A stretch of 64,000 bases of DNA from Sistotremastrum niveocremeum HHB9708 (Eukaryota; Basidiomycota; Agaricomycetes; Sistotremastrales; Sistotremastraceae): assembly GCA_001630475.1 (NCBI GenBank), contig KV419405.1, positions 367,769 through 431,768 on the forward strand, given 5' to 3'. Position 1 is the stretch's first letter, and each line of letters starts with the position of its first letter. The position numbers and the translations under genes are program-made. This document shows, in pieces, positions 10,846 to 22,539 of the stretch. The notes beneath the pieces were generated by a model that saw only the letters and a list, made by a program, of their open reading frames with translations, did not search any database and had not been told where the DNA came from.

Positions 10846-12273
10846 ATGTCATCAGCCCCTCCCGTATTCGCGCTCGCTGCTGGCTTACAATCTTATGACT
10901 GGGGAAAATTAGGAAAAGAGTCAAAAGCTGCACAATACGCGTTATCTGCCGCGTTACCTGACTTCGAGTTAGTGGAGGATAAACCTTACGCTGAGGTGCG
11001 TCAGTGCGGATTATAGCCTATAATCTGTCTGAAAGTGACGATAGCTATGGATGGGAACACATCCTACTCTGCCTTCAAAAGTACATGGCACGTCTGAGAC
11101 ACTCGCCGCTCATCTTGCCACCAACAAGTCATACATTGGCGACTCCGTGTCCGAAAGATTCCAAGTCAAAGACGGAAATCTTCCCTTCCTCTTTAAAATT
11201 CTCGCCATCCGAAAAGCGCTCAGTATACAAGCGCATCCCGACAAAAAGTTTGCTGAGAAGTTGCACGCTGAAAGACCCGATCTCTACAAAGGCACGCCTC
11301 CACTCTGTAGCCTCTCAGCGAACCGGCGGTCCTCATACCATAACGTCCAGATGACAATCATAAGCCTGAGATGGCTATTGCCCTAACCCCATTCAAAGCC
11401 CTTTGTGGCTTCCGCCCGCTGCCTGAGATTTCCAACTTCCTGACAACCGTGCCTGAACTAGGCGCTCTCATCCCCCCAACCATCATCGCTAAATTCACCA
11501 CCGTCGCTGCATCACCTAATCCCAATGGTCCCGCAGAGAAAGCTGCTCTTCGAGAAGTCTTCTCTGCACTCATGACTGTTGAACCTGAGCAGGTCAAAGG
11601 TCAATTATCACTCTTGATAGCAAGATATAAAGCAGGGGCGGTCACTCCTCAAGAGGTGCCGCTGAGAGACCTTGCTATCGCCATCGAATCTGACTTCCCT
11701 AACGATATCGGCGTCTTTTGTCCGTTCGTTCTGAACGTGATTGATTTGGAGCCTGGACAAGCTATATTCCTCGGCGCAGGTGAACCACACGCGTATATAT
11801 CCGGGGGTCGGTACCTTGCTTTCATTTCCATTATAATCTCATGATCATTAATATTTCTAGATATCGTCGAAACGATGGCTACATCCGATAATGTCCTTCG
11901 TGCGGGTCTGACTCCCAAAGTCCGCGACGTACCCAATCTCATCACTTCCCTCACATACGAGTCAGGACCCGGATTGAACCATTGCGTTCGCCCCTCACAG
12001 TTCTCCGATAATACGCTCCTATATGACCCTCCTATCCCCGAATTCTCCGTTCTTGAGGTGAATGTGCCCAAGGATGGAGCTGAGAAACACAAGGCGCTTG
12101 ATGGCCCTAGTTTGGCTATCGTCACGGAGGGCGAAGGGTCGGTTCATTGGGATAATGAGGAATTGGGATTGAAGGAAGGAAGTGTAATCTTCATTGCTGC
12201 TGGTCAGGAGGTCGACTTGAAAGCGACCTGCGGAGGGTTGACTGTATACCGCGCATTTGTTGAGGCCAAATAG
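10846..12273 (+). CDS. PMI40: Mannose-6-phosphate isomerase (phosphomannose isomerase, type I)
   Basis: Zinc enzyme converting fructose-6-phosphate and mannose-6-phosphate, the entry to GDP-mannose for glycosylation and cell-wall mannan. Start ATG at 10846 (MSSAPPVFALAAGLQSYDWG); the QSYDWGKLG opening is typical. The next exon carries LWMGTHPTLPSKV. Zinc-site and signature regions are visible: LPFLFKILAIRKALSIQAHPDKKFAEKLH (QAHPDK), DDNHKPEMAIALTPFKALCGFR, and the late [29 protein letters not shown]. C-terminal cupin part ends GLTVYRAFVEAK with TAG at 12271-12273. Three introns, all in frame. The region is syntenically ordinary; it is convergent with the P450 downstream. Confidence 0.96.
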
Positions 12274-12458
12274 AACATGGAAAATAATACCTGTAGAAGC
12301 AGATTGGACCGAATAGTTATACATAGTAGTAGAAGTAACCTGTACTCTTGTATGGTGTACTTGTCGTAATACATAATAGTCATACTAATAAGATTTTTGA
12401 GAGAAACTGATCCAGGTTCTTTCAATGTATCATATCGGGGATTGGACGAAATCTTCAC

Positions 12459-14700
12459 TCAGACTCCCTTGGACTCCCTCTCTTGCATCAAGGCTTTCAA
12501 ATAACCGTCCGACCGAGGCTTGAAGACGGCCTTGCAAGGTTTCGGGTGACTGCGCGATCGAAATCAGTACGAATTCTCGATTGATACCGAATCAGACATA
12601 CCTCACGAGTCCATCTATATAATCCGTATCCGGCTTTGTGGGCTTTCCCTCCTCATCCAACGGGCACGAGATATCGAACAAGGTCAGAAGAGAGGCTACA
12701 GCAATCCATAGCGAAGAACGGGCTAGATGACGTCCCGGACAGACTCTGTTCGAAAGTAATCGGGATGGGGTTCATGAGGACGCGTGTGGAATGGTTACCT
12801 TCGTCCGAAACCGAATATGACGTCTTCAGGATCAAGAGGTTGTTTCTCTGCGGGAACCACGAAGTGCTCGGGATAGAATTGTTCGGGATACGAGTATTCC
12901 TTTGGATCGTGGAGGATATACCTTGGGGCGCATCAATCTCGTGTGCCAGATATTAAGCATGAAAGTGGTGTCCATACCATGAATTCCAGATCGCCATCGT
13001 TCCAGCGGGGATGAACATGCCGTTATATGTGATATCTTGTGTTGAAAGATGGGGGAAACCTAACTCGCATGTTAAGATCAAACTGTTCAAACGACCCTGA
13101 ACGCCGTACCTGCAGGCGAGACTGGCCTCCATCTGTGCTTCCAAGTCAGACACATTCGAAAACAGCCCTAGAATATTTACCTTAAAGTTTCTTTCACGAT
13201 TGCGGTGATATACGGTAAGCTTTCCATCTCTTCGAAAGTCGGCAATCTTTCATGTTGCAGAACCTTGTCGAGTTCGACTTGAGCTTTCTTCTGGGCTTCG
13301 GGATATAATAGCATTGCGATCAGGAAGAAGTCCAACGTCGAAGTAGTCTAAGCTTATCATTAGAGGATGTCAAGCAAGCACGGATTAGTGTGCATACAGT
13401 GTCAGATCCAGCTGTGGCTTTATCAGCAAACAGGGAGGAAAGAATGAAACGGTGAAACGCACCAGAATAGATACTACCAGCACTCCATGCTATAGCCTGC
13501 TCATTGGCGACCGAACCGTCTTTTTGCATATTCTCGTCGATCAGTCTGGTAGCCATGGATGGGGCTGCTAATCCTTTCGCCTGTGAATAACAGATTAGAC
13601 GATCATCCCGAGGACACCACTAAATACCTACATGTCTGTCTTTGACCGTCTCGTAAGTTTTGACATGCATATTTATGCCCGAGTCCTTGACAGACTGCAT
13701 AGTCTTGGGAAATTTCGAGCCCCAGACCCAAAGAGGAAGCTTTCCCACTTGTTTTGATCAGTTAGTGAGCTCGCAAGTCAGAATTTTGAAACTCACGAAT
13801 GGGGAAGAGGTCAACTGGATGACCTCCTACAGTGCCCAGATCTTCCATGGACTCTCCACCTCTTTCTGACACTTGAATCCATTCATCATCGTGACCCAGA
13901 ACTGGTGCATGTTGAGTCTACAGAAAGAAAGAGCTCGAATAAAGCGAGGATACCTTCGTGACCATATGCAAGCTTCAAAATGACCGATCCTTGCATTCTA
14001 TTGAAAGATTTGAATGATGGTAAACGTCAGAGAGAGTAACATACAGTAAGTTATGTTGATGAAATTGCGGGCCTTCTTTCCAGAGTCTGTACAACATAAC
14101 ACGCGCCTGCTCTTGAATAGCGGGTTGTGCCTCGCGGACTGCGTTCGGGTTCACTGCCGAGTTCATGAATTTTCTGCTCGTCTGGAAATCGCTTCCATAT
14201 GGAAGCAAAAGGAGCGAGAGACTCCAGTCGGAGCTGGGATATTGAGATGGATATGAGTTAGATTTGGGAGAAAAATCGGACTGACTTCATGTCAACTAGA
14301 GGCAATCGTGGTCGACTTGAGAAGATGGAACTCTTTTTATCCAGAACCTCTTTCGCAGCTTGGTAGGAATTGAAGATGACCAGTCTTTTTCCGAGAATCT
14401 TGACTCCAACAACGTCCCCTGTACCAAACGTTCAGTCACTTCCTCCCTCATTCATTGAAAACCTTGCTGACCGTAAGTTTTCGCCCACTCAGTATATTTT
14501 ATCCAAGGGTGCTTCGTTGGCATCTCATGAGCATTGCCGATAAGAGGCAGAGCCCTCGGTCCCGGTGGATACGGTATACTCTGAGAGCTGGAGAACACAT
14601 TTCGGAGCACAAGCCATAATCCCAAGCATGCAAGAACGCTGCCAAGTCCAATCCAAGGATTGCCAAAGAGCAGTTCAGAGGGGATGCCACCACCAGCCAT
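12459..14700 (-). CDS. Cytochrome P450 monooxygenase, full length
   Basis: Microsomal P450. Start ATG at 14700; MAGGGIPSELL is followed by a membrane anchor (GLGSVLACLGLWLVL) and the hinge YPPGPRALPLIGNAHEMP. Motifs: FQTSRKFMNSAVNPNAVREA, DLEDLGTVGGHPVDLFPI-like region, a 14-nt micro-exon at 13398-13411 encoding AGSDT, then TSTLDFFLIAMLLYPEAQKK. These are followed by FEEMESLPYITAIVKETLR, WRPVSPAG, FPHLSTQDI, PEDVIFGFGRR, the heme loop RVCPGRHLA, and a last exon SHPKPCKAVFKPRSDGY. Stop TGA at 12459-12461. About a dozen introns, all compatible with an intact product near 500 residues. It is closely related to the next P450 on the same strand and more distantly to the two at the window start. 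Substrate unknown. Confidence 0.92.
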
Positions 14701-14982
14701 GAAGTTTCAGATGAAGGATAAGGAGATACCGACGTTTAGCCATTAGATTAAGCTTGAGCACGCTCAGGCACCGGAATCGAGGCTTTCCCGTGGACGAGCT
14801 CGAGCGCTCTCGACTCGGAACCGACAGGGGTTTCCGAACACGTGGCTGGCACCCATTTTTGGATGTTCTCACGCCCGTCGGAATTTGTTCCTGCTGTCTT
14901 CAGAATTTGCCGCCGCACCATCAATCGACATGGGTATCGTATATTACCAGTGCTAGGAACGTCGTCGCTGTCGTATGCAGCC

Positions 14983-17239
14983 CTACTTGGCCTCCCTCTC
15001 CTCCATCAGAACCTTCAAATAGCCTTCAGAACGGGGCTTGAACACGCTCTTGAAGGGTTTCGGGTGGCTAACCGACACGAGTAAGACATGCAATTCGACA
15101 AATATACAGTTGCCGAGCATACCTCACGACGCCATCAATATAATTGGTCTCGGGTTTGATCGGATCCCCTTCCTCATCTATCGGGCACGAAATTTCGAAC
15201 AATGTAAGCAGAGATGCCATCGCGATCCAGAGTGATGTGCGGGCTAGATGACGACCTGGGCAGACCCTACGAATGGATTTCAGCATCATAAAAATGATAT
15301 GTATAGTCGGAGTACCTTCGGCCAAAGCCAAATGCAACGTCTTCAGGGTCGAGAGGTTGTTTCTCGGACGGGACGAGGAAGTGTTCAGGATAGAACTCCT
15401 CTGGATGAGAATACTGCTCTGGATCGTGAAGTATAGACCTCGAAGGATATGTTAGCATTCTGAGGCGATTGCAAGAGCTGTACTCGGAGCATACCATGCA
15501 TTCCATAGGACGATAGTGCCTGACGGAAGGTGCATATTGTTGTACATGGCGTCTTGTGTTGACAAGTGAGGGAAGCCTTGATAATGTATTAGTCCATACA
15601 GTCACTGGGTCGGTCAACGTGGTCTGACCTGCAGGAACAATAGGCCTCCATCTGCGGCGTGTCAATACGTGTTTGCTCGTAGGTCAAATCAAACCTTAAT
15701 GTCTCTTTCATAAGCGCTGTTATGTACGGTAAGTTCTCCATATCTTCGAACGTCGGCAGCCGATCATGCTGGAGCAGTTTATCCAGTTGCTCTTGAGCCT
15801 TCTTCTGTACTTCAGGATACAACATCATCGCCATGACAAAGAAATCTAGGGATGTCGTGGTCTAGGTTGAAGTGTCAAGATGGATCACCGCCAGAGACAT
15901 CACCGGACTGACCGTATCAGAACCACCTTGACATGGGTCAGTTCGTCCTTCAGAAGCTTAGTCCAAACATACACACCTCCGTATACGGCACCGGCGCTCC
16001 ACGCAATATCGTGTGCGTTGGATACCGTCCCGTCATATTGCATGTTCTCATCGATGAGACGAGTGGTCATCGACGGGTGAGCGAGTCCCTTGGCCTAAAG
16101 AGCGGTGAGGCTGATAAGACAATTTTCTCCTTGACGGCGACGTACATGTTTCTCTTTGACAACTTCGTATGGCCGTATATGCATGTCAATTCCTGATTGT
16201 TTGACTCCCTCTAAGGTTCTCTTCGTCTTTTTGCCCCAAACCCAAAGTGGCAGTTTTCCCACTAAATCACGTTCAGTAAATGAAGGTCGCATCATGATGA
16301 AACCTTACGAATAGTAGGGAACAGATCGACTGGATGACCGCCCACATTCCCTAGATCTTCCATACATCTCGTAGCTTTCTCTGAGACTTGTATCCAGTGA
16401 TCGTCGTGGTCCAGAACTGTACTTGTCGGTCAATCATCCAGAAAAAAACGCACAGGGATGGGTCGATGCCTACCTTCATGTCCATAAGCAATTTTTAGAA
16501 TAATCGCGCCCTGCATTCTGTGTGCGGCGAGTTAGCAGGTCGTATCCTCACAGAAAAGGGACTTACAATAGATTATGTTGATGGAACTCAGGACTTTTCA
16601 AAATCCTGTACAGAAGGGTCCGTGCTTGCTCTTGTATAACCGACTGGACCTCTCTAACCGCACCCGGATTTACCGCCGAGTTCATGAATCGTCTACTTGT
16701 TTGGAACTGACTGCCATATGGGAGCAAGAGGAGAAAGGATCCCCAGTCCGAGCTAGTTTAGACGCGTCAGCGGGGACGGTACTGCGCGCGAAATTAGGCT
16801 TACTTCATGTCGACTAAGGGCAAGCGTGGTCGGCTGGAAAATATCAAGCTCTGTTTGTCCAGAATTTCTTTCGCCGCTTGATACGTGTTCAGAATGACCA
16901 TCGGTTTTCCGAGGATTTTGAGTCCGACGATATCCCCTGTAGATCAGACTTTAGTTTTACGCTGTACAAGCAGCCATCGAGAGAATAATTACCATAGATC
17001 TCTGCCCATTCAGTGTATTTCACGAAAGGGTTCTTCCTGGGCATGTCGAGCACATTCCCGATAAGAGGCAGACCTTTCGGTCCCGGAGGAAATGGTAGGC
17101 CATCAGATTTCGACTGCAGACGATTCAGAGCGCTCCTCAATCCAAGAAAGGCAAGATATGTCGCGAATAAAAAAGCAATTGACAGAGCCTTGTTTGAAGC
17201 AGCAGGAGGTGCTTCAAGGATGGCAGTATCGTTGACCAT
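14983..17239 (-). CDS. Cytochrome P450 monooxygenase, full length
   Basis: Start ATG at 17239: MVNDTAILEAPPAASNK, anchor ALSIAFLFATYLAFLGL, then the hinge LPFPPGPKGLPLIGNVLDMP. Further on: QFQTSRRFMNSAVNPGAVRE, the exon with ILKIAYGHE, then DDHWIQVSEKATRCMEDLG, KLPLWVWGKKTKRTLEG and HPSMTTRLIDENMQYDG. A 14-nt micro-exon at 15913-15926 supplies GGSDT; the next exon begins TTTSLDFFVMAMMLYPEVQ. Then FEDMENLPYITALMKETLR, WRPIVPAG, PEDVAFGFGRR, heme loop VCPGRHLARTS, and last exon SHPKPFKSVFKPRSEGYL ending EEREAK and TAG at 14983-14985. Appears intact. Tandem duplicate of the P450 at 12459-14700; divergent from SEC63. Substrate unknown. Confidence 0.92.
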
Positions 17240-17506
17240 GGGCGCGAACGATAAGGAGGTGCCGATTTGGCCATTTGATCAAACCTTTTATCTATTCAGC
17301 TTGAAGGTCCAGATGCTTGGCCACCAGGTGGACGAACAGCGTGCAAAAGCCACCGCCAGGGGTTGTAGCAGCCAATGACAGCCGACGAGACGCACGGGAA
17401 CTAATTTCCCTTCCGGGATCAGAGCACGTGAGAAAGGCCAGCGCATACCTTTCTCGTCCACGACCATCAGCCAACGCGACCTCGTCACTGCCTTCTCCGG
17501 ACGACC

Positions 17507-20018
17507 ATGGCACAATATCACTACGATGAGGCGGGCAACATGGCCGCCTACTTCGTTCTCACTTTCCTTTCGCTCGTTCTGGTCCCGTTATCTTTCTCTT
17601 ATGTACCTACTACCAAAAAGGCTGGTGAGTCTCATCTTTTGGTCCCGTGACAGTGGTTTCTTTGTGGCATTGGAACTGACAACTTTGCTGTAGTAAAAGC
17701 CCCTCCCCCCGCATGTGAATGCTCTGCGTGTGTTGACCATCGTGAGGCGCTCCGGAAGCGTAGTCAGAGACCCTGGTACCGGCCGCAGATAGGGACAAAG
17801 TGAGTGTCACAACGTCTCGTCGTTGGGATGAAGTTTTGACTAGGCTATAGGGCACTCTTCACTCTCGGAGGATGGGTTGTCTTCGGATTACTTGTCTACA
17901 AAATTGCTACCACCGTCGACGAGAGCAAGATGTATGACCCGTTCCAAATTCTTGGTGTTAGCTTGGTGCGTCTGGGATCAACTCTAATCTCCTTCGAGTC
18001 TTATATACATATTCTAGAGCGCTACTGAGCAAGAGATCAAACGACACTACAAGAAACTCTCTATCAAATTGTGCGTCCATAATTCGTGACACGTGGATGG
18101 AAACTGACTGGCTCACGACCTATAGCCATCCGGATAAAGTCAAACTGAGCGGAAATGATACTCTCGATTCGGTGGCAGAGCGTTTCGTGGAATTGACAAA
18201 GGCATACAAAGCGTTCGTAGAAATCCCCGGTGGCTTGAATTAGGTCTGACCGTTTAATACAGGTTGACGAACGAAGAAATCCGGAAGAACTGGGAACAGT
18301 ATGGTCATCCCGATGGTCGCCAAGAGATGTCTATGGGCATTGCCATTCCCTTGTGGATCATTGAGAGCAAAAACAACATCTGGGTGTTGGGCGTTTACGG
18401 TTTAGTCTTCGGTGGAGCTCTCCCTCTACTTGTGGTAAGCATCGACTCTGGTTTCTGTGTGATCGGATCGGTCTTTAACGCGTCTTTTGTCTAGGGTCGC
18501 TGGTGGTTTGGTTCGAGATCATACACCAAAGATGGCGTCCACGCGAAGACCGCTGAAAGCTTCTTCAAAACTCTCCGTGAAGAAAGTACATTGGAGGATA
18601 CCATCCGGACGCTTGCCACTGCTTGGAAATTCGAAAAGCAAAGAAATGCTGTGCCCTCTAAGCCATCGAGCGACCAGGAAATCAACAGACTTGCGGGAGA
18701 AATTTCTTCAAGGTCGGGCCAGCAATGGACCAGCAAGGTCAGTGCCACAATTCTCGTCTTTCGAGTTATCTGACATGTGTCGGTAGTCGGATGATGCGTT
18801 GACCCGTCGCGCTCTTGTTCTCATGTGGTCCCACCTTCTTCGTATACCGGTAAAGGAACCCCTCGTACAGAAAGGTACGATATTGCCGTACTCATCGGGG
18901 GAATCAAACTGATCGGGAGGCAGAGCAAGAGAACTTCCTGGTCCATTCCCAGGTCCTCCTCACATCTCTGTTGAACATCACCCTTTCGCGAAACTGGCTG
19001 AACACCTCTGTCCACGTCATTCATCTCAGTGCCTATTTGACTCAAGCACTGGCGCCTTCTTCGGATCCCAACAATATCTTACTGCAGCTTCCCGGCGTGA
19101 CATCAGATGATCTCAAAGAGCTGCCTTCGAGATCAGGTGGCCAGATCGAGTCTTTCATTGGCAGACTGAAAGAGAAGGAAGATTCTAGAGTCGCGAATAT
19201 CGAAGCCGCTGCGAAACGATGGGGTCATCTGGACGTCGTGGACGTATCTTACAAAGGTAAAAAGCTTTCTTGTAATAGAAAGGATCACACTCATGGTATC
19301 TTAAGTCCTCGGCGAACGAATCATCCCTGCGGGCTCTTTTGTGAACCTTGTCATGAAGCTCCGGGTTGTCCCTCCGTTGTCATCTCCTGAAGTTTCCAAG
19401 AAGTCAATCGTGCCAAATTCGGCGGCTAGTGTAGACGCAGAGGAAGCGTTTTTGCAATCCCGCAAAGAGGCCGATGACCTCCCTCAAAATTCAGTAAGCC
19501 CCGGAGCAGCTCATGCACCTTTCTATCCTGCTTCACGAAGACCGCAATGGTGGGCTATTCTGTGTGACGACAAGCTTGGCAAAGTCATTGTACCGCCGGT
19601 CAAAATCGTCGATGTGCCATTCGCGACGGGCGGCGAGAAAGATTACCGAACGTACAAAACACAATTCCAAGCACCGAACCAAGTCGGATCGTTCGTGTGG
19701 AAAGTCCTGTTTGTGAGCGATACGTTTGTCGGAGAAGACGTTTCAGCGGATGCTACTGTACGTCTTTATTTTTTCCGCTTGTCCGAGTAGTGTTCTGATT
19801 TGAATGGTCGCTAGCTTAATTTGGAAGATCCTGCGAAATTAGAAGAACAATTACGCGAGGACGAGATCTCAGATCCGGAAGAAGATAGTTTAGCGGGCCA
19901 GATGGCACTTATGAAAGGTGGCTCGGTGAAGAGGGCAAGCGCAAGAGACGAGAGCGACGACGAGAGCACTACTGATGGTGAACAAGAAGAAGCTGACAGC
20001 AGTAGCGATAGCGATTAA
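17507..20018 (+). CDS. SEC63: Sec63, ER translocon J-domain protein
   Basis: Subunit of the ER post-translational translocon (Sec62/63), which recruits the lumenal Hsp70 through its J domain. Start ATG at 17507 (MAQYHYDEAG). Order: TM1 (AAYFVLTFLSLVLVPLSFSY), a Cys-containing cytosolic loop, TM2 (ALFTLGGWVVFGLLVYKIAT), and the J domain DPFQILGVSLSATEQEIKRH with the HPDK tripeptide in KLSIKFHPDKVKL. TM3 follows (NNIWVLGVYGLVFGGALPLL), then the Brl/Sec63 domain with RWWFGSRSYTKDGV and LLQLPGVTSDDLKEL. Late features are RPQWWAILCDDKLGKVI and FQAPNQVGSFVWKVLFVSDTFVG. The tail is very acidic, ending SSDSD (TAA at 20016-20018), as in other Sec63 proteins. Many short introns, all in frame. Confidence 0.95.
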
Positions 20019-20453
20019 TTACTTGGTAGAGCAGCGCTGTATTTTTGAGGTCTTGGACGTCACGACAGACGGAGGCCAAGTGCCTTATTTATTCTGGGAA
20101 TATTCGACTAAGTGAAGCGAAGAACTGAGCGGGTATTTGTTTGTGTTTCATCGCTGCTGGCCAGCCCCTTGCCTGCAGGCGGGTATAAATAGGTCGGCTA
20201 TAGGGCTTCGTGGAGTTCTTTGAGCTATAAGCGTATTGGGGTGTTGCTGGCAAGTCGAAATAAAGCTGGGAGTATTTAAAAATGCTCTAAAATATTCAGG
20301 ACGACGTCCAAGTGTCTGCGAAGGCTGTACTGATTTTTTTCAAAACTTGAGCGGAGGGCCGAAGCGTCGCTTGCCGCTGAAACGATTGCGAAGCGACCAA
20401 TAGGAATCGCTGTCGGAGTTAAAAGAGCGGAGTGCGAAAGGGTGTTGGCGCGG

Positions 20454-20545
20454 TATATATGTGGCTTGTTTTTCACGACCAACCTCACAACGACCACCCC
20501 CTTCTCCCCATCCACCAACCACCTTCCTCTTTCTTTCTTCCACGC
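20454..20545 (+). promoter_or_regulatory. TATA box and CT-rich leader of the mannoprotein gene
   Basis: A TATATAT run at 20454-20460 lies about 155 nt before the ATG at 20613. It is followed by a long pyrimidine-rich stretch (about 20480-20545). In fungi this arrangement is typical of strongly expressed genes. Confidence 0.6.
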
Positions 20546-20612
20546 AACTTGTTTCTTTGTTTCCCTGCTTTTACAAATACTACATATCGAGGGCATCTTT
20601 TTCTTTGAAAAC

Positions 20613-21950
20613 ATGGCCCGTGTCACTCTTTTACCTATCGTCGCCGTCGCGGTATCTATGGTCCGCGCACAATCTGGCACCACTACTTCCCTTGAGCCTT
20701 TGGCTTCAAAACACTTCACCTGGCCCAACATTCCTTACCAAGTCACCGGAGACGAAGGAGGCATCCGTGGTCCTCAGTTCGGTTACAACTTGTGTAACTC
20801 GACTACCGAGAACCAGCAATCACTTTGCCAAGTGCGTATCTTATCAGCATGTGCTGTACTCATTTCTTAATGTCTTATCTGTCATTCAGACTTCGTTCTT
20901 GAACAGTCTCGATGACTTCTGCATGTGGAGTTCCTCGCAGACCGATGACACTATCGGTGAGAGTGAGGCTCGTGAAGTTGCTTGGTGCACCAAGCCCGGT
21001 CACGGCACTCGTGTCCTTCCCCCTGGCACTCTCCAAGGTGCTCAGTTCCTCTACGCCAAAAACTACCTCCAAGTTGTCGGCTTCCTCGATCAGACCAAGG
21101 TTGGATTGGACCCCACTGACGAGGGTGGTGGTACGTTTCGTCTTCTTTTTGTCTAGTAACATTCTCTAAATCATCTCCAGAACTCGACCCTCACGGTGCT
21201 GACGAGCAGGGCAACCCTCTCGGCGGTATCGTCTTTACCAACGGCTTCGGACAGAACTCTGCCTCTTACCAGAGTCAGTTCAAGGCCGGTGGCAACGGTA
21301 GCCAGACTTTCACCCAGGTTATTGAATGGATTGAGTGCGTTGTCCTTGGAGTTCTTTGCATTCCATCGCGCTAACTTTCATTGTTCAGCTTCATTGGTGG
21401 AGGTATCTTCTGCTTGAAGATGTGCAACCCCTCTGACCCCAACGCGGCCGAGCTCTGCCAACACGTCTACGATGAAATAGGCTGCAACTGGAACGCTCTT
21501 GCCGACTACGGCTCCATCAACGGTACCTTCTCCGTCTGCGACTCCGACGATATGACCCCTCCCGGTGTCTTCACTGCTCCCAATGGCCAGCTCACCACCT
21601 GGTTCCAACCCCTCAACGGACCAATCACCACTATTCCCTACACCACTACCATCCCCTCATCCTCTAACTGTGTGACCTACCAGTCAACTGACTTGTATGC
21701 CGCTGCCGCCAGTGCCTTCCCTACCACCACCTCTGGCAGCTCCACCGCGACTACCACGAGTGGAGCGTCATCGTCAACGGGCACTGCCAAGAGCGGTAGC
21801 TCCAGCAGTGGAGCCACTTCACGCACTGGCTCTTCTACCTCTTCCCAACCCACCAACACCTCTTCCAGTGGTGCTTTGTCAATCAACTCCGCACCTCTGG
21901 CCGTTGGTGCCTTGACTGGACTCGCATTGATCATGAGCATCTTCGCATAG
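20613..21950 (+). CDS. Secreted GPI-anchored mannoprotein, macrofage-activating glycoprotein / MP88-like
   Basis: Extracellular, probably cell-wall protein. Start ATG at 20613; signal peptide MARVTLLPIVAVAVSMVRA, cleavage likely before QSG. The Cys-containing ectodomain reads SKHFTWPNIPYQVTGDEGG, GPQFGYNLCNSTTENQQSLCQ, FCMWSSSQTDDTIGESEARE, VAWCTKPGHGTRVLPPGTL, then GGIFCLKMCNPSDP and HVYDEIGCNWNALADYGSIN. A long Ser/Thr/Gly-rich region (about 21690-21880), suited to O-mannosylation, leads to a hydrophobic C-terminal GPI signal (PLAVGALTGLALIMSIFA); TAG at 21948-21950. Three to four introns. The architecture resembles the basidiomycete family named macrofage activating glycoprotein, which includes Cryptococcus MP88; I recognise the family only from the overall pattern. 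Molecular function unknown. Confidence 0.8.
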
Positions 21951-22539
21951 ACGCGAAGTCATTCCACGTTATGAACATTCACTGATCTGGAGCTGTGGCG
22001 GATGGTTGTCTGGTGCTATTGTTGTGATGGATTATCTTTCTCGCTTTTTACTTTCGGACTTTGATATCACTTTTAGTCCCATTCTCTTCCTTAATCTCGT
22101 CTTTCCTCTTTGCTTTCATTCTGCTCCATCTTATTCATCATTGCATGATGTCGAGTACATGTTCTTACGAAGGACAATACGACCAATGGACATTCCTTCT
22201 GAGCATGATATCGGAATAATTTGTATTGAGCTTGACTGGATCGATAAGTTTAATCAAGAGAATCGGGGAAGCCTCTCTTTTACCTTATCTACGCGTGGCC
22301 TGAAGTCATACCACATGGAACTCCAGGATGCAACGAGGCCCAAGTTTATTCTGCCGATTGATGGCATTGATGGCATTGATGTCACTAGTAACAAATGATT
22401 GCGAGACAATGTGATGATAGATGTGTATGCAGGATAGCCGTGTACTAGTACTAATACGAGTACATGATGAAACCAAAAGCTTCACTGGATGTTCAGACGC
22501 TAGAGTGACTAAGTCAACGGCCTGTTCAACAGTTTCAGA
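21951..22539. other. 3' flanks of two convergent genes
   Basis: About 0.6 kb between the mannoprotein gene and eIF5B, which converge here. A 130-codon + frame (22006-22398) exists but starts only 56 nt after the mannoprotein stop and has no recognised domain; I take it as 3' untranslated sequence. It includes a short direct repeat of GATGGCATT near 22360-22380. Confidence 0.5.

Noticed and set aside
22006-22398. 130-codon + frame after the mannoprotein gene
   Set aside because: It starts 56 nt after a stop codon, has no family and looks like 3' untranslated sequence.
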